From Acidobacteriota bacterium (GTDB lineage: Bacteria; Acidobacteriota; Blastocatellia; RBC074), in NCBI GenBank assembly GCA_016710075.1, contig JADJLO010000041.1, positions 358,175-422,174 of the forward strand: DNA of 64,000 nt, given 5' to 3'. The notes under the pieces were generated by a model. The model saw only the letters and a program-made list of their open reading frames with translations. It was not told the DNA's origin and made no database searches. The position numbers and the translations under genes are program-made. Below, one piece after another: positions 29,359 through 40,089 of this stretch (within the stretch, counting starts at the first letter, position 1; every line of letters begins with the position of its first letter).

Positions 29359-30531
29359 ATGAAGAAGTTTGGTTTAATGATTGCACTGGGAATTTTCGCC
29401 AGCTTAATGGTGCTATCGCCAACAGTTGCCAACGCTCAGGATGAAAAACAGACGGAACTGGAGCGCAATTTCTATGACGCCTGTTACACAAAGAAAGATA
29501 TGACGACCTGCCTCACTCTTGCCAAAGAGTTGAAGGGGAAGTATCCGACCAGCACTTACATCAAGTATGCTGATGGTCAGATCAAGAAGGACAAGAGCGA
29601 CAAATTCCAGAACGCGCTGACGGCCTTTTATAATGGCCCGGATGCGCCGAAGCTGGATCAACTGGTTGCCAATGCCGAAGATTACCTGACTGTTGAAACC
29701 GGCGATACTGCAGTGGCCTACATTGTCACGCGAGTCGCCCTCGCCACCTCTTACGGGGTCATGGGCGGAATATACAAGGATGCCGATAAGGCTAAATCAT
29801 TTTCCGAGCGCGCATTGAAAGCGATGGCAAATGAAGCCGCGCCTCAGGGATGGGATGCCAAGGACTACACTCCGCTGCGCGATACGACTCTGGCACAGCT
29901 CAATCAGTTCCTTGGTTATCAGATTCTCCAGGCAAACGGAGCGCCGGAGCAGGCCGTTGAATATCTCAACAAGGCCATTGCCGTTAAGCACAAAGACGGC
30001 CTCGGCTGGAAAGACCCGAACAACTACTTTTTGCGGTCGAATGCAACATTCCAGGAATACCAGAAGCTGAGCAAGGAGTATCAGGCACTGAGCGACGATC
30101 AGAAGACAGGTGATGCCGGTAAAGCGGTTCTGGCGAAGATCAATCCGACCATCGACAAGATGCTTGCCGATTACGCACGAGTGCTGGCGACTGCGACAAA
30201 ACCTGAGACAAAAGTGCTCAAAGACGGCGCGAAAGAACAGTTCGACCAGTTCTGGAAATACCGGACTGGAAGCGACGCTGGCGCGGCGGAATTCGTCAAG
30301 GCATTTGAAGCCGATCCGACGGTACCTGGCCCGACTGTTCCGGCCAAGGCTGAAACATCCGATACACCTGCAGCCGGGGCGCCTCCTGCGGGTGCCGCAA
30401 ATGCCCCCAAGCTGACAACCGCAGTATCAGCTAACTCTTCGACCGGGACAGCCTCCACCGAAAAGGCCGGCGGAAAAGCCGCCCCGGCAAAGGGCAAAGC
30501 AGCGCCTGTGAAGAGAAAACCTCGCAGATAG
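29359..30531 (+). CDS. Exported helical-repeat protein of unknown function
   Basis: About 390 residues from ATG 29359 (GGAGG upstream). The signal peptide is MKKFGLMIALGIFASLMVLS ending at ANA. The mature part is mostly helical with TPR-like spacing (ERNFYDACYTKKDMTTCLTL, GAPEQAVEYLNKAIAVKHKDG). It ends in a 75-residue Ala/Pro/Thr/Lys-rich tail finishing in KRKPRR, probably disordered and possibly wall- or nucleic-acid-binding through charge. I do not recognise a named family. A strong terminator follows. Confidence 0.6.
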   Translation: MKKFGLMIALGIFASLMVLSPTVANAQDEKQTELERNFYDACYTKKDMTTCLTLAKELKGKYPTSTYIKYADGQIKKDKSDKFQNALTAFYNGPDAPKLDQLVANAEDYLTVETGDTAVAYIVTRVALATSYGVMGGIYKDADKAKSFSERALKAMANEAAPQGWDAKDYTPLRDTTLAQLNQFLGYQILQANGAPEQAVEYLNKAIAVKHKDGLGWKDPNNYFLRSNATFQEYQKLSKEYQALSDDQKTGDAGKAVLAKINPTIDKMLADYARVLATATKPETKVLKDGAKEQFDQFWKYRTGSDAGAAEFVKAFEADPTVPGPTVPAKAETSDTPAAGAPPAGAANAPKLTTAVSANSSTGTASTEKAGGKAAPAKGKAAPVKRKPRR

Positions 30532-30609
30532 TTGCAGATTAAACACGATACTGACAGTTGATCCCCGTCGTCTGATCGATTAGGCGGGGTGAACCAAAGA
30601 AGTACCATT

Positions 30610-30641
30610 AAAGAAAGCCAGCCTTTGTGCTGGCTTTCTTT
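30610..30641 (+). terminator. Intrinsic terminator after the TPR-like gene
   Basis: A perfect 13-bp stem (AAAGAAAGCCAGC with GCTGGCTTTCTTT) around a 6-base loop. The A-rich and T-rich flanks make it usable on either strand. A smaller CCCCG/CGGGG hairpin lies just before it. Confidence 0.8.
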
Positions 30642-30677
30642 GCAGATTGCCCCCTGCAGGAAAAACCGTAAAATTCC

Positions 30678-31610
30678 GTGATCGACGATCCGATAGAATT
30701 GAAAATTGAAAGCCAGCCTGTTGAATCCGATCAACAAGAAGGATTTTTGCGTCCTGAAGTGTTGCTTGAAGCCCCGAAGGCGAATTCATCCAATTTCGAG
30801 CGGATGCTGGTGAAACTGGAAAGTGAGATCGGCTACACCTTCATAAACAGCGACCTGCTTCGGCGGGCGCTGACCCATCGTTCATTCGCCAACGAACAGC
30901 CTGATCCGAGACCGATGCATAACGAGGCGCTGGAGTTTCTCGGTGATGCAGTTCTCGAATTTCTGATCAGCGCGTGGCTGCTGGAGCTCTTTCCGACTCA
31001 AAACGAAGGCACTCTGTCGAAGATGCGGGCATACGCGGTGAGCGCGCTCAACCTTCAGAAACACGCATCCCGGCTCTCGATCGGCAACTACCTGCTGATT
31101 AACCGGGGCGAGGAAAAGACGGGCGGACGCACCAAGACCGCGCTTCAGGTTGATGCCTACGAGGCGCTGATAGCCGCGATTTATCTCGATGGTGGAATCG
31201 ACTGTGCGCGTGATTTCGTGATGAGGGAATTCGTCACGACATTCGCGGAGGTCGACCCCGAGGACCTGACGAGCATGGATTACAAAACCGCTCTGCAGGA
31301 AAAGCTTCAATCCGACGGCCTGCCCACACCGCAATATGCCATCGTCGAAAGTCTGGGACCTGATCACCGGCGCGTTTTTCAGATTGAGCTGAGAGTCAGC
31401 GGGTACTGCCTTGCCACAGGCGAGGGGACAACCATCAAAGGCGCTCATCAGGCAGCCGCCAGAGCAGCCCTGCTCAACCTGGATCAGAACATGACCCGGT
31501 TGAAAGAGATTCATGAGGTGGCTCAAAGCCGGAATGACGTGGCCCCGGCTGAGGATCGGCCTGAAGCTGTGACAATCGAAGACGGGACTCTTCCCGATGA
31601 ACCTGCCTAG
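30678..31610 (+). CDS. rnc: Ribonuclease III
   Basis: A 310-residue endonuclease that cuts double-stranded RNA in rRNA and mRNA processing. The RNase III domain has the signature HNEALEFLGDAVLEF and the second acidic cluster DAYEALIAAIYLDGG. The dsRNA-binding domain begins at DYKTALQEKLQSDG and ends GAHQAAARAALLNL. The GTG start gives a 45-residue N-terminal extension. An ATG at 30804 (MLVKLESEIGYTF) would give the standard N-terminus but has a weak site, so the start is uncertain. The C-terminal ~40 residues past the dsRBD are acidic and non-conserved in appearance. Confidence 0.93.
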   Translation: MIDDPIELKIESQPVESDQQEGFLRPEVLLEAPKANSSNFERMLVKLESEIGYTFINSDLLRRALTHRSFANEQPDPRPMHNEALEFLGDAVLEFLISAWLLELFPTQNEGTLSKMRAYAVSALNLQKHASRLSIGNYLLINRGEEKTGGRTKTALQVDAYEALIAAIYLDGGIDCARDFVMREFVTTFAEVDPEDLTSMDYKTALQEKLQSDGLPTPQYAIVESLGPDHRRVFQIELRVSGYCLATGEGTTIKGAHQAAARAALLNLDQNMTRLKEIHEVAQSRNDVAPAEDRPEAVTIEDGTLPDEPA

Positions 31611-31618
31611 TTAAGTTA

Positions 31619-32839
31619 ATGCTGATGAATGCTGAAAGATCAAGCCGGCTTAAGACCGAGTCAATGACTTCAGCCTGCCTCCTGGCATCAGTTTATCTCA
31701 TCTATTTATTCTCAAACCCGCACTTGACGTCCTATTACGATTACACGCTGAGGATGGCCGAAGCGCTGCTTGCATTCAGGACCGGCATCGATTATTCGCC
31801 CCCGGAATGGCTCAACGAGATGATTCCCGGCGATGGCCGATACTATTCGGCGTTTCCTCTGGGCAGCGTGCTGTCGATGATTCCGGCTGCGATTATCAGG
31901 AAAGCGGGAATGATCGGATCCTTTCCGGGTCCGGTGATTGCGGCGCTGATCGCGGCGGCCTCGGCATTGCTGCTGTTTAAGATTTCGGGAAGTTATCTTG
32001 ATGCTACCTGGCAGCGAGTTTTGATGGCCATCTTTCCGGTGTTCGGGACCTGGATGTGGGCCAACCTCGCATTTGGAGGCGCCTGGCAGATCGCGCTTGG
32101 CCTGGCAGTGCTTGGTCAGCTTGGAGCTCTATATTTCATACTGATCAGACCGAGGCCATTTATTGCGGGGCTCTTCTTTGCGCTGGCATTCGGGAACAGA
32201 ACGGAAATAATCCTTCTCGCTCCCGTCTTCATCTATCTGATCTATCGCGGCAATGATGAAATCAGAAAGCGATGGAGATCCATCGACAGGTTCGTGATTG
32301 TTCCGGTGATTCTGGGAATTGCGACTCTGATATATAACCACCTTCGCTTCGGGAATATTTTCGATTTCGGATATGCCCACATCCCCGGAGTGCTTGAAGA
32401 GCCGTGGTATGAGCAAGGCATCTTTTCGATACATGCCATCCCCGGAAATGCTTACGCCATGATGCTTGAGCCCTGGGAAAGGATCGGGCATTCGCCCTAT
32501 CTTGTGCCGAGCGGATTCGGAGGGTCGATCTTCATCAGCAGCCCTTATCTGCTGGCGATCTTCAGAAGCGGGGCAACGGATCGGACGCTGAAAATAATCT
32601 CCTGGATTTCGATTCTGCTGTTGACCGGTGTACTGTGGTGTCACGGAAACACAGGCGGGTGGCAGTTCTCATACAGGTACGCCATGGAGCTGCTGCCATG
32701 GGCATTTTTGATCATGCTCGAGAGCGGCAGAAACAGGATGCGCTCCTATGAAATCGTCCTCGTCGTGGCCTCAATCGCAATTAATGCGTGGGCGACATAT
32801 CTGTTTCTGCGCAGCGGTTATTTCAGGCTCAGCGGCTGA
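31619..32839 (+). CDS. Multi-helix membrane protein, GT-C glycosyltransferase-like
   Basis: A 406-residue protein with about ten hydrophobic helices. It starts 8 bp after rnc, so it is probably co-transcribed. The extracytoplasmic loop after the first helix (YDYTLRMAEALLAFRTGIDYSPPEW, then DGRYYSAFPLGSVLSMIPAA) and the FAFGNRTEI-type loop resemble GT-39/GT-C polyprenyl-phosphate-dependent transferases. I see no clear catalytic DE motif, so the enzymatic call is tentative. Confidence 0.5.
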   Translation: MLMNAERSSRLKTESMTSACLLASVYLIYLFSNPHLTSYYDYTLRMAEALLAFRTGIDYSPPEWLNEMIPGDGRYYSAFPLGSVLSMIPAAIIRKAGMIGSFPGPVIAALIAAASALLLFKISGSYLDATWQRVLMAIFPVFGTWMWANLAFGGAWQIALGLAVLGQLGALYFILIRPRPFIAGLFFALAFGNRTEIILLAPVFIYLIYRGNDEIRKRWRSIDRFVIVPVILGIATLIYNHLRFGNIFDFGYAHIPGVLEEPWYEQGIFSIHAIPGNAYAMMLEPWERIGHSPYLVPSGFGGSIFISSPYLLAIFRSGATDRTLKIISWISILLLTGVLWCHGNTGGWQFSYRYAMELLPWAFLIMLESGRNRMRSYEIVLVVASIAINAWATYLFLRSGYFRLSG

Positions 32840-32859
32840 AACAGGAATCCTGCCATCTG

Positions 32860-34533
<1,674 letters not shown>

Positions 34534-34547
34534 ATGTCTCCCCTGTT

Positions 34548-35498
34548 TCAATTCTTTTTTGGATTAAAGATTGTCGCGAAGGTTGGATCTTCAATCTGTA
34601 TCGTGGAATGAGTCAGATTGAAATTATCCGCCAGCAGTGATCTCAACTCCCTGAGGACGCGATAACTGTGACTGGCGTCATCGACCACCACGTGCGCCGT
34701 CACCGCGTACCTGTTGGACGTGATCGTCCAGATATGCAGGTCGTGGACCTCGCGGACGCCTGTGACCGTTCGTATCGCCTGTTCAACGGCAGCCGCATTG
34801 ATATGAGACGGTGTGCCTTCGAGAAGGATATTGATCGATTCAGCGACCAGCCGCCATGAACCGTAGATGATCAGCCCGCTGATGATAAAGCTGAATGCCG
34901 GATCGGCCCACCGCCAGTCTTTCCAGATGATCAACACCCCCGCAACCAGCGCCGCAACCGAGCCCAGCAGGTCTCCAAGCACATGCAGGAATGCCCCACG
35001 CACATTGAGATTATGCTTGTGCTCAGAGGAAAGAAGATACGCGCAGACGATGTTCACCATCAATCCGCCGGATGAAATGACAATCAGGGTCATCCCTTTG
35101 ACCTCCTCGGGGGAGATCAAACGATGGTACGCCTCGATGCAGATCATTATCGACAGGACGATCAGCGTCACTCCGTTAAGGAGAGCCGCAAGAATCTCAA
35201 GGCGATAAAAACCGTATGTCTTTTTTGGAGTCGCCGGCCTTGAGGCAAACCGCACGGCCAGCAATGAAAGCGCACGCGCCGCAACATCGGTAAACATGTG
35301 CCCGGCATCCGAGAGCAAAGCCAGACTGTTGGACAAATACCCGCCAACAAGTTCGGCAATCATATATCCGAATGTCAGCGCCAGAACCAGCAGCAGCTTC
35401 TGAGAGCTGCGGCTCGAAACATCGTAGTGACGATGAGGGTGGACGTGGTCATGCCCATGATCGCTACTCTGTTCCAATGGAGGCACGTGTCCGCTCAT
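34548..35498 (-). CDS. Cation diffusion facilitator (Zn/Co/Cd efflux)
   Basis: A 316-residue CDF transporter with six helices. It has an N-terminal His-rich segment (HDHVHPHRHYD), which may sense or bind metal. The metal site in helix II is LALLSDAGHMFTDVAARAL (the HxxxD of this family), and a second site lies in helix V (HVLGDLLGSVAALVAG). The C-terminal cytoplasmic domain (VEQAIRTVTGVREVHDLHIWTI) is the usual ferredoxin-like dimer. It probably exports zinc or related ions against protons. Confidence 0.92.
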   Translation of the reverse strand: MSGHVPPLEQSSDHGHDHVHPHRHYDVSSRSSQKLLLVLALTFGYMIAELVGGYLSNSLALLSDAGHMFTDVAARALSLLAVRFASRPATPKKTYGFYRLEILAALLNGVTLIVLSIMICIEAYHRLISPEEVKGMTLIVISSGGLMVNIVCAYLLSSEHKHNLNVRGAFLHVLGDLLGSVAALVAGVLIIWKDWRWADPAFSFIISGLIIYGSWRLVAESINILLEGTPSHINAAAVEQAIRTVTGVREVHDLHIWTITSNRYAVTAHVVVDDASHSYRVLRELRSLLADNFNLTHSTIQIEDPTFATIFNPKKN

Positions 35499-35574
35499 TT
35501 CAAGTTTGATAAAGTTGCCAGTATTAAAAGTATTAAGGCGCAGGCATTCGAAAAAATAATGACGTCCTCAAGGC

Positions 35575-36156
35575 CTAATCCGGGAGCGCCTGATAGTAGG
35601 CTTCGCCGGCGCAGGATCGACAGATGGATCGGCCGTCAACGACTACTTCACGGTGATCGTTGATGCCTTCACCGCATTCCTCACAGGCAACCCTGGAGGT
35701 CGGATGCCCAGGCCTGTCGGATTCCGGAAGTGCGACACTAACCCTGCTCCAGGTGAAAAGCTTCTCGTCAGGCAGGGTGTGATATGCCTCCATCTGCTGC
35801 GCCTTCTTTGTCTCGAGGTGCCCGAAACATTCTCTGGCCAGGTCTCTGGATGATTCAAGAGCCACCACCCTGACCGCCTCATTTGTCTCGGTGTTTAAAA
35901 AAGTCGCCGCCAGCTTTCCAAAATCCCTGAATTTCAAGGTGCGCTTGCCAAGACGGCAGCCGGTGACGGTATTGATTGCATCTGTCGCGCACCGGTCGAT
36001 CTCGACATAGACAATGATCCTCTTGCCAACTCGCGGCTCGTCAATGCCGACAAGCCGGCATCCGAGCATCGCCATTCGGACGCCGAGTATCTGCCCCGGG
36101 CACATGTGGCCGTGATTATTCTCAGCCTCCACCAGATAATCATCGAGATCTTTCAT
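35575..36156 (-). CDS. FmdE family protein with C-terminal zinc ribbon
   Basis: About 193 residues from ATG 36156 (a TTG two codons earlier is also open). The N-terminal domain carries the FmdE signature NHGHMCPGQILGVRMAMLG with the His and Cys residues, then DRCATDAINTVTGCRLGKRTL, and a C-terminal zinc ribbon (ACEECGEGINDHREVVVDGRSICRSCAG). FmdE was named for the methanogen molybdenum/tungsten formylmethanofuran dehydrogenase, but bacterial members occur without that enzyme and their role is unclear. It lies between NamZ and the CDF transporter. Confidence 0.8.
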   Translation of the reverse strand: MKDLDDYLVEAENNHGHMCPGQILGVRMAMLGCRLVGIDEPRVGKRIIVYVEIDRCATDAINTVTGCRLGKRTLKFRDFGKLAATFLNTETNEAVRVVALESSRDLARECFGHLETKKAQQMEAYHTLPDEKLFTWSRVSVALPESDRPGHPTSRVACEECGEGINDHREVVVDGRSICRSCAGEAYYQALPD

Positions 36157-36168
36157 AGCCAAAGTATC

Positions 36169-37338
36169 TCAGTAAATCAGGTATTTTGAACGGCTCTGGG
36201 CAAATGATCGCTCATCAGCCTCCCAGGATCTCGCAATCTCATCGACCGACACCCCCGCTTCGATCTGCTCCCTGAGCCGGGTCTCGCCGGCGATGACATC
36301 GAAAGGCAGTCTGTCATAAACATATTCGTATGGAGCTGATTGCCACTCGAAATCATTGCCGTAAAGATCATGAATCAATTTTATTGTCGCTATTCCAGTG
36401 ATGACCGGTTTGAATTGATTCCGATCGAGCACATGAATTTGAACTCCGTGACACATCTTACCGGAATGTTTCTGGAAAGTCGGGATAAAGCTGTGCGGGC
36501 GAAAATAGACGGCCGGCAGATTCAGCTTGTTTAACGCTTCGGCCAGCTCAAAGGCGTCACCATATGGGACACCGATTATCTCAAATGGCCGGGTCGTTCC
36601 CCTGCCCTCGCTGATCCTGGTGCCCTCAATATAGACAGTGCCGGGGTAGACCGTCGCAGTATCCAGTGTCGGCATATTCGGCGATGGCAGCACCCAGGGA
36701 GCGTCCGTATCATCGAGCCAGAAATCCTGCCGGTAGCCTTCCATTCTGACCAGTTCCAGTTCGCATCCGATGCCGAACTCCTGATTGAACATCTGCGCCA
36801 GCTCACACACCGTCATTCCGTGCCTCATCGGCATGGGATACATCCCGACAAACGACTCGTGCCCTTTCGTCAGAAGATTTCCCTCCAAAGCCTGTCCGAT
36901 GGGGTTCGGCCTGTCGAGCACGATGAATTTTTTTCCCGCCCCGGCGGCGGCTTCCATGGCCAGCGCCATTGTGTAAATAAATGTATAAACCCTGGTGCCG
37001 ACGTCCTGAACATCGAAGACCAGCACATCCACATCTTTGAGCATCTCTTCCGTCGGCCGCCTGACCTTGCCGTACAGGGAATAAGTCATAACCCCTGTCC
37101 TGCTGTCGAGGAATCCCTCCCACTCGATCATATTGTCCTGGGTCTCTCCCCTGATTCCGTGCTGAGGCCCGAAAAGCGCAGTTAATTTAATTTCCGGATG
37201 ATTGTGAAAATGGTCGGCTGCATGTTTATAGGCATGGTCCACCGAGGATGGATTACAGATCAGCCCAACCCGGGCCCCTTTGACATATCTGCCCGGATCA
37301 GCCAGAAACTTTTCAAGTCCGATGGCTATCTTATTCAT
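36169..37338 (-). CDS. namZ: DUF1343/NamZ-type exo-beta-N-acetylmuramidase
   Basis: This 389-residue protein matches the DUF1343 family, which includes NamZ, an exo-N-acetylmuramidase that removes terminal MurNAc from peptidoglycan fragments. Characteristic segments are GARVGLICNPSSVDHAYKHAAD, LTALFGPQHGIRGETQDNM, DVLVFDVQDVGTRVYTFIYTM, VLDRPNPIGQALEGNLL and the acid PSPNMPTLDTATVYPGTVYIEGTRISEGRGTTRPFEIIG. There is no obvious signal peptide; some homologues are cytoplasmic or exported differently. It starts the four-gene minus-strand run. Confidence 0.85.
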   Translation of the reverse strand: MNKIAIGLEKFLADPGRYVKGARVGLICNPSSVDHAYKHAADHFHNHPEIKLTALFGPQHGIRGETQDNMIEWEGFLDSRTGVMTYSLYGKVRRPTEEMLKDVDVLVFDVQDVGTRVYTFIYTMALAMEAAAGAGKKFIVLDRPNPIGQALEGNLLTKGHESFVGMYPMPMRHGMTVCELAQMFNQEFGIGCELELVRMEGYRQDFWLDDTDAPWVLPSPNMPTLDTATVYPGTVYIEGTRISEGRGTTRPFEIIGVPYGDAFELAEALNKLNLPAVYFRPHSFIPTFQKHSGKMCHGVQIHVLDRNQFKPVITGIATIKLIHDLYGNDFEWQSAPYEYVYDRLPFDVIAGETRLREQIEAGVSVDEIARSWEADERSFAQSRSKYLIY

Positions 37339-37369
37339 AAAAAAGATTTTAACCGCTCACAGCGCTCAT

Positions 37370-37633
37370 CTACCGCGCATTCAGAACAAGGAAAGCAAAT
37401 CCACCGATGACAATTAATAGCGCAATTATTAGAATCGCAATCCCGACCCCCAACGAAAGATAGTTTCGCTCTATAAAGCTACCTTTATTCGCTGTCGCCC
37501 CTTCCTGCCGGATCTCCCTCCATTTCTCACTCATTTGCTCGATCGATTCCGGATATTCATCCTGTCCGGGAGGCCGGCCTTGCTCTTTCTCACGATCCTG
37601 AAGCTTGCTGGTTTTATTTCTGAAGTCTTCCAT
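37370..37633 (-). CDS. Small single-helix membrane protein, unknown function
   Basis: About 87 residues from ATG 37633 (an upstream ATG at 37654 is also open). It begins with a hydrophilic, charged segment (EDFRNKTSKLQDREKEQGRPP, then a coiled-coil-like stretch QMSEKWREIRQEG). It ends in one membrane helix (YLSLGVGIAILIIALLIVIGGFAFLVL). No family is recognised. It lies just upstream of namZ on the same strand. Confidence 0.45.
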   Translation of the reverse strand: MEDFRNKTSKLQDREKEQGRPPGQDEYPESIEQMSEKWREIRQEGATANKGSFIERNYLSLGVGIAILIIALLIVIGGFAFLVLNAR

Positions 37634-37754
37634 AACAGGGCTGAGTATCTGCAATAAGTATATGCTATGTCAACAGTTAAAGATTTTTTGCGAGTCCTCG
37701 ATTCCTTAAATCCAAAAAAATCTTTGCCGGAATGAAAAATTTTGATCTTTCCCG

Positions 37755-37781
37755 GGAACTTTTCCTTTCCTGGAGCGTGTA
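37755..37781 (+). promoter_or_regulatory. ECF-sigma-like promoter of small RNA D1
   Basis: GGAAC (37755-37759) and CGTGTA (37776-37781) separated by 16 bp. The same two boxes at the same 16-bp spacing precede the second RNA copy (41837-41863). GGAAC with a CGT-type -10 is the usual pattern of extracytoplasmic-function sigma promoters. The sigma factor is unknown and is not in the window. Confidence 0.55.
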
Positions 37782-37787
37782 CCAGCG

Positions 37788-37915
37788 CAATGAAGGTGAT
37801 CACGCTGAGGGAATTGTGAGGGTTCTCGAAAGCAAGCCAAAGGTCACCAGCATCCTTCCGTAAGAAGTTCGCATTTGAGCCTGGCAGCGAGTGAGGCGCT
37901 GCCAGGCTCATCGTA
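37788..37915 (+). ncRNA. Candidate structured small RNA, copy D1
   Basis: A roughly 125-nt non-coding unit upstream of the glycosyltransferase cassette. The expected 5' end is 7-8 nt past the CGTGTA box. GGTGATC (37795-37801) pairs with GGTCACC (37842-37848) with one wobble, closing a loop that contains GGAATTGTGAGGGT. A conserved GTTCGCATTT follows. It ends in a perfect 14-bp hairpin (37876-37910) around the loop AGTGAGG. Copy D2 keeps the same order with different stem bases, which is the mark of RNA structure. I recognise no Rfam family. The boundaries are estimates. Confidence 0.6.
37876..37910 (+). terminator. Terminal hairpin of RNA D1
   Basis: TGAGCCTGGCAGCG pairs perfectly with CGCTGCCAGGCTCA around the 7-nt loop AGTGAGG. 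The T-run after it is poor (ATCGTATTTCT), so it may act as a structural or processing hairpin as much as a terminator. Confidence 0.55.
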
Positions 37916-38093
37916 TTTCTGGGCATAAATAATTCTACAAATCAATACTTTCTGAAGCTAACTATTAGTCCATTTCTTCAATTGACGATTATGGCTCTTT
38001 CTTGATCCTCTGACTGGATTAGCCTATCATCCTGCCTCCAATCCGGAAAACAATATTTCAGACATACTGCACAGGTGCAATAAAATAAAACAG

Positions 38094-39311
38094 ATGAGCA
38101 CTCAGACAGAGACATCGCTATCGACAATGGGTTCTCCCGCGGCAGGTTCAGACAACACGGGCAAGTCATTCGAAGTTTCGATTGTCATGCCGTGTCTCAA
38201 TGAAGCCGAGACGCTGGCGACATGCATCAAAAAAGCGCAGGGCTCACTGGATGGTCATCAGATCCCAGGTGAGATCATCATAGCGGACAATGGCAGCACT
38301 GACGGTTCTCAGGCGATTGGCGCATCGCTCGGAGCTCGAGTCATCGACATCGAGGTGAAAGGGTATGGCAGCGCCCTGTTGGGCGGCATCACAGCGGCTC
38401 GCGGCAGATATGTGATCATGGGAGATGCCGACGACAGCTACGATTTCACCGACCTCATGCCATTCATAGAAAAGTTGCGCGAGGGTTATCAACTGGTTAT
38501 GGGAAACCGGTTCAAGGGCGGGATCCGACCCGGCGCCATGCCGCCGCTTCACAGGTATCTTGGAAACCCCGTGCTGACATTTATCGGAAGATTGTTTTTC
38601 GGCAGCCCGAGCGGGGATTTTCACTGTGGTCTGCGCGGATTTATCAGAGACGCCATCCTTGGGCTTGATCTGCAGACGACCGGAATGGAGTTCGCCAGTG
38701 AAATGGTGGTCAAGGCCACTCTCAATGGCCTGCGCATCACTGAGGTCCCGACTACGCTTTCGCCCGACGGCCGCAGCCGCCCCCCTCACCTGAGGAGCTG
38801 GCGTGACGGTTGGCGGCATCTCCGATTTCTGCTCATGTACAGCCCGCGCTGGCTCTTCCTCTATCCCGGAATCTTGCTGATGGTCGTGGGATCGATCCTT
38901 GGATTTTGTCTTTTGCCTCGCTCGCGGCAGGTCGGCGGGGTTGTGCTGGATGTCCAGACACTGCTCTATGCTGCAATGGCAATCGTCATAGGTTTTCAGG
39001 CGGTACTGTTTGCTGTCTTCACCAAGGTTTTTGTAATCAGCGAGGGACTAATGCCCGAGGATCCGCATTTGAACAGGCTCTTTCGGCATATTACCCTCGA
39101 GACAGGCTTGATCATTGGTGTGTTGTTATTGCTGGCGGGGCTGACTGGTTCAATATATGCTGTGACGGATTGGGGGTTGCACGCATTCGGCCCGCTCGAC
39201 CCATCGCGGACTCTGCGCTGGGTCATTCCTTCCGTCACCGCCCTGGTTTTAGGCTGTCAGGTTATGCTCTCCAGTTTTTTTCTGAGCGTACTGGGATTGA
39301 AACGGCGATGA
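38094..39311 (+). CDS. Glycosyltransferase family 2, DPM1/GtrB-like, with C-terminal membrane helices
   Basis: A 405-residue GT-A enzyme that probably transfers sugar to polyprenyl phosphate. The catalytic domain reads VSIVMPCLNEAETLATCIKKA, IIADNGSTDGSQAIGASLGARV, then GDADDSYDFTDL with the metal-binding DxD-type acids. After about 240 residues come four or five membrane helices (GRSRPPHLRSWRDGWRHLRFLL leads into them), as in GtrB-type proteins. It is followed by a methyltransferase and a GT-C protein, consistent with a surface-glycan cassette. Confidence 0.85.
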   Translation: MSTQTETSLSTMGSPAAGSDNTGKSFEVSIVMPCLNEAETLATCIKKAQGSLDGHQIPGEIIIADNGSTDGSQAIGASLGARVIDIEVKGYGSALLGGITAARGRYVIMGDADDSYDFTDLMPFIEKLREGYQLVMGNRFKGGIRPGAMPPLHRYLGNPVLTFIGRLFFGSPSGDFHCGLRGFIRDAILGLDLQTTGMEFASEMVVKATLNGLRITEVPTTLSPDGRSRPPHLRSWRDGWRHLRFLLMYSPRWLFLYPGILLMVVGSILGFCLLPRSRQVGGVVLDVQTLLYAAMAIVIGFQAVLFAVFTKVFVISEGLMPEDPHLNRLFRHITLETGLIIGVLLLLAGLTGSIYAVTDWGLHAFGPLDPSRTLRWVIPSVTALVLGCQVMLSSFFLSVLGLKRR

Positions 39312-39321
39312 ATCTGCCCAT

Positions 39322-39933
39322 ATGAATCTTATTGACCGCGTTCACAGTGACTATATTTTCGGCCGGCGAGTCGGGGTGCTCACCAGGCATCTGGCAGAGT
39401 TGATGCCAAAGGACGCAAAGACACTGGATGTCGGCTGCGGCGACGGAACGATTGCGCACCTGCTGATGAAGAGCCGGCCGGATCTGACCATCAGCGGCAT
39501 CGACGTCCTGGTCCGTCCACAGACCCATATTCCTGTTGTCCAGTTTGACGGCCGGCACATCCCCTACGAGGACGACAGCTTCGATGCGGTGATGTTTGTC
39601 GATGTGCTGCACCACACCCAGGACCCAATGGTTCTGCTTCGCGAGGCCGCACGAGTCGCCCGCTCCGCGATCGTCATCAAGGATCATACGATGAACGGTT
39701 GGCTTGCGGAACCGACTTTGCGGCTGATGGATTATGTCGGGAATGCGCAGCATGGCGTGGTTCTCCCGTACAACTACTGGCCGCTCGAGCGATGGAACGA
39801 GGCATTCGCCGGGCTCGGGCTCAAACCTGCGGTCTGGAAACCGAAACTGTCACTTTATCCTGCTCCGGCGAGCTGGATCTTCGACCGCTCACTCCATTTC
39901 GTTGCACGGATCGATCTAAATCAAAAACACTGA
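39322..39933 (+). CDS. SAM-dependent methyltransferase (class I)
   Basis: A 203-residue enzyme with motif I DVGCGDGTIAHLLMKS (SAM-binding glycine-rich loop), then the acidic SGIDVLVRPQ and motif post-I, and DSFDAVMFVDVLHHTQDP. It is the Methyltransf_11 type. It starts 10 bp after the glycosyltransferase, so it is likely translated from the same message. Substrate is not evident; the context suggests a lipid-linked saccharide or its carrier. Confidence 0.8.
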   Translation: MNLIDRVHSDYIFGRRVGVLTRHLAELMPKDAKTLDVGCGDGTIAHLLMKSRPDLTISGIDVLVRPQTHIPVVQFDGRHIPYEDDSFDAVMFVDVLHHTQDPMVLLREAARVARSAIVIKDHTMNGWLAEPTLRLMDYVGNAQHGVVLPYNYWPLERWNEAFAGLGLKPAVWKPKLSLYPAPASWIFDRSLHFVARIDLNQKH

Positions 39934-40089
39934 ATAGTGGATTATTGCAAATCTCGATATCCGGTGTTTGTCCGTGTATTGAGTGGTTCATCAGTTTTCG
40001 TCAGCGATTTGCTGAATCGTTATGGTAACGATCAGTGTCCGAATGTTGCCGGTTTCGATTTCGAGTGAGGTCCTGTTGAGGAGAGCTGA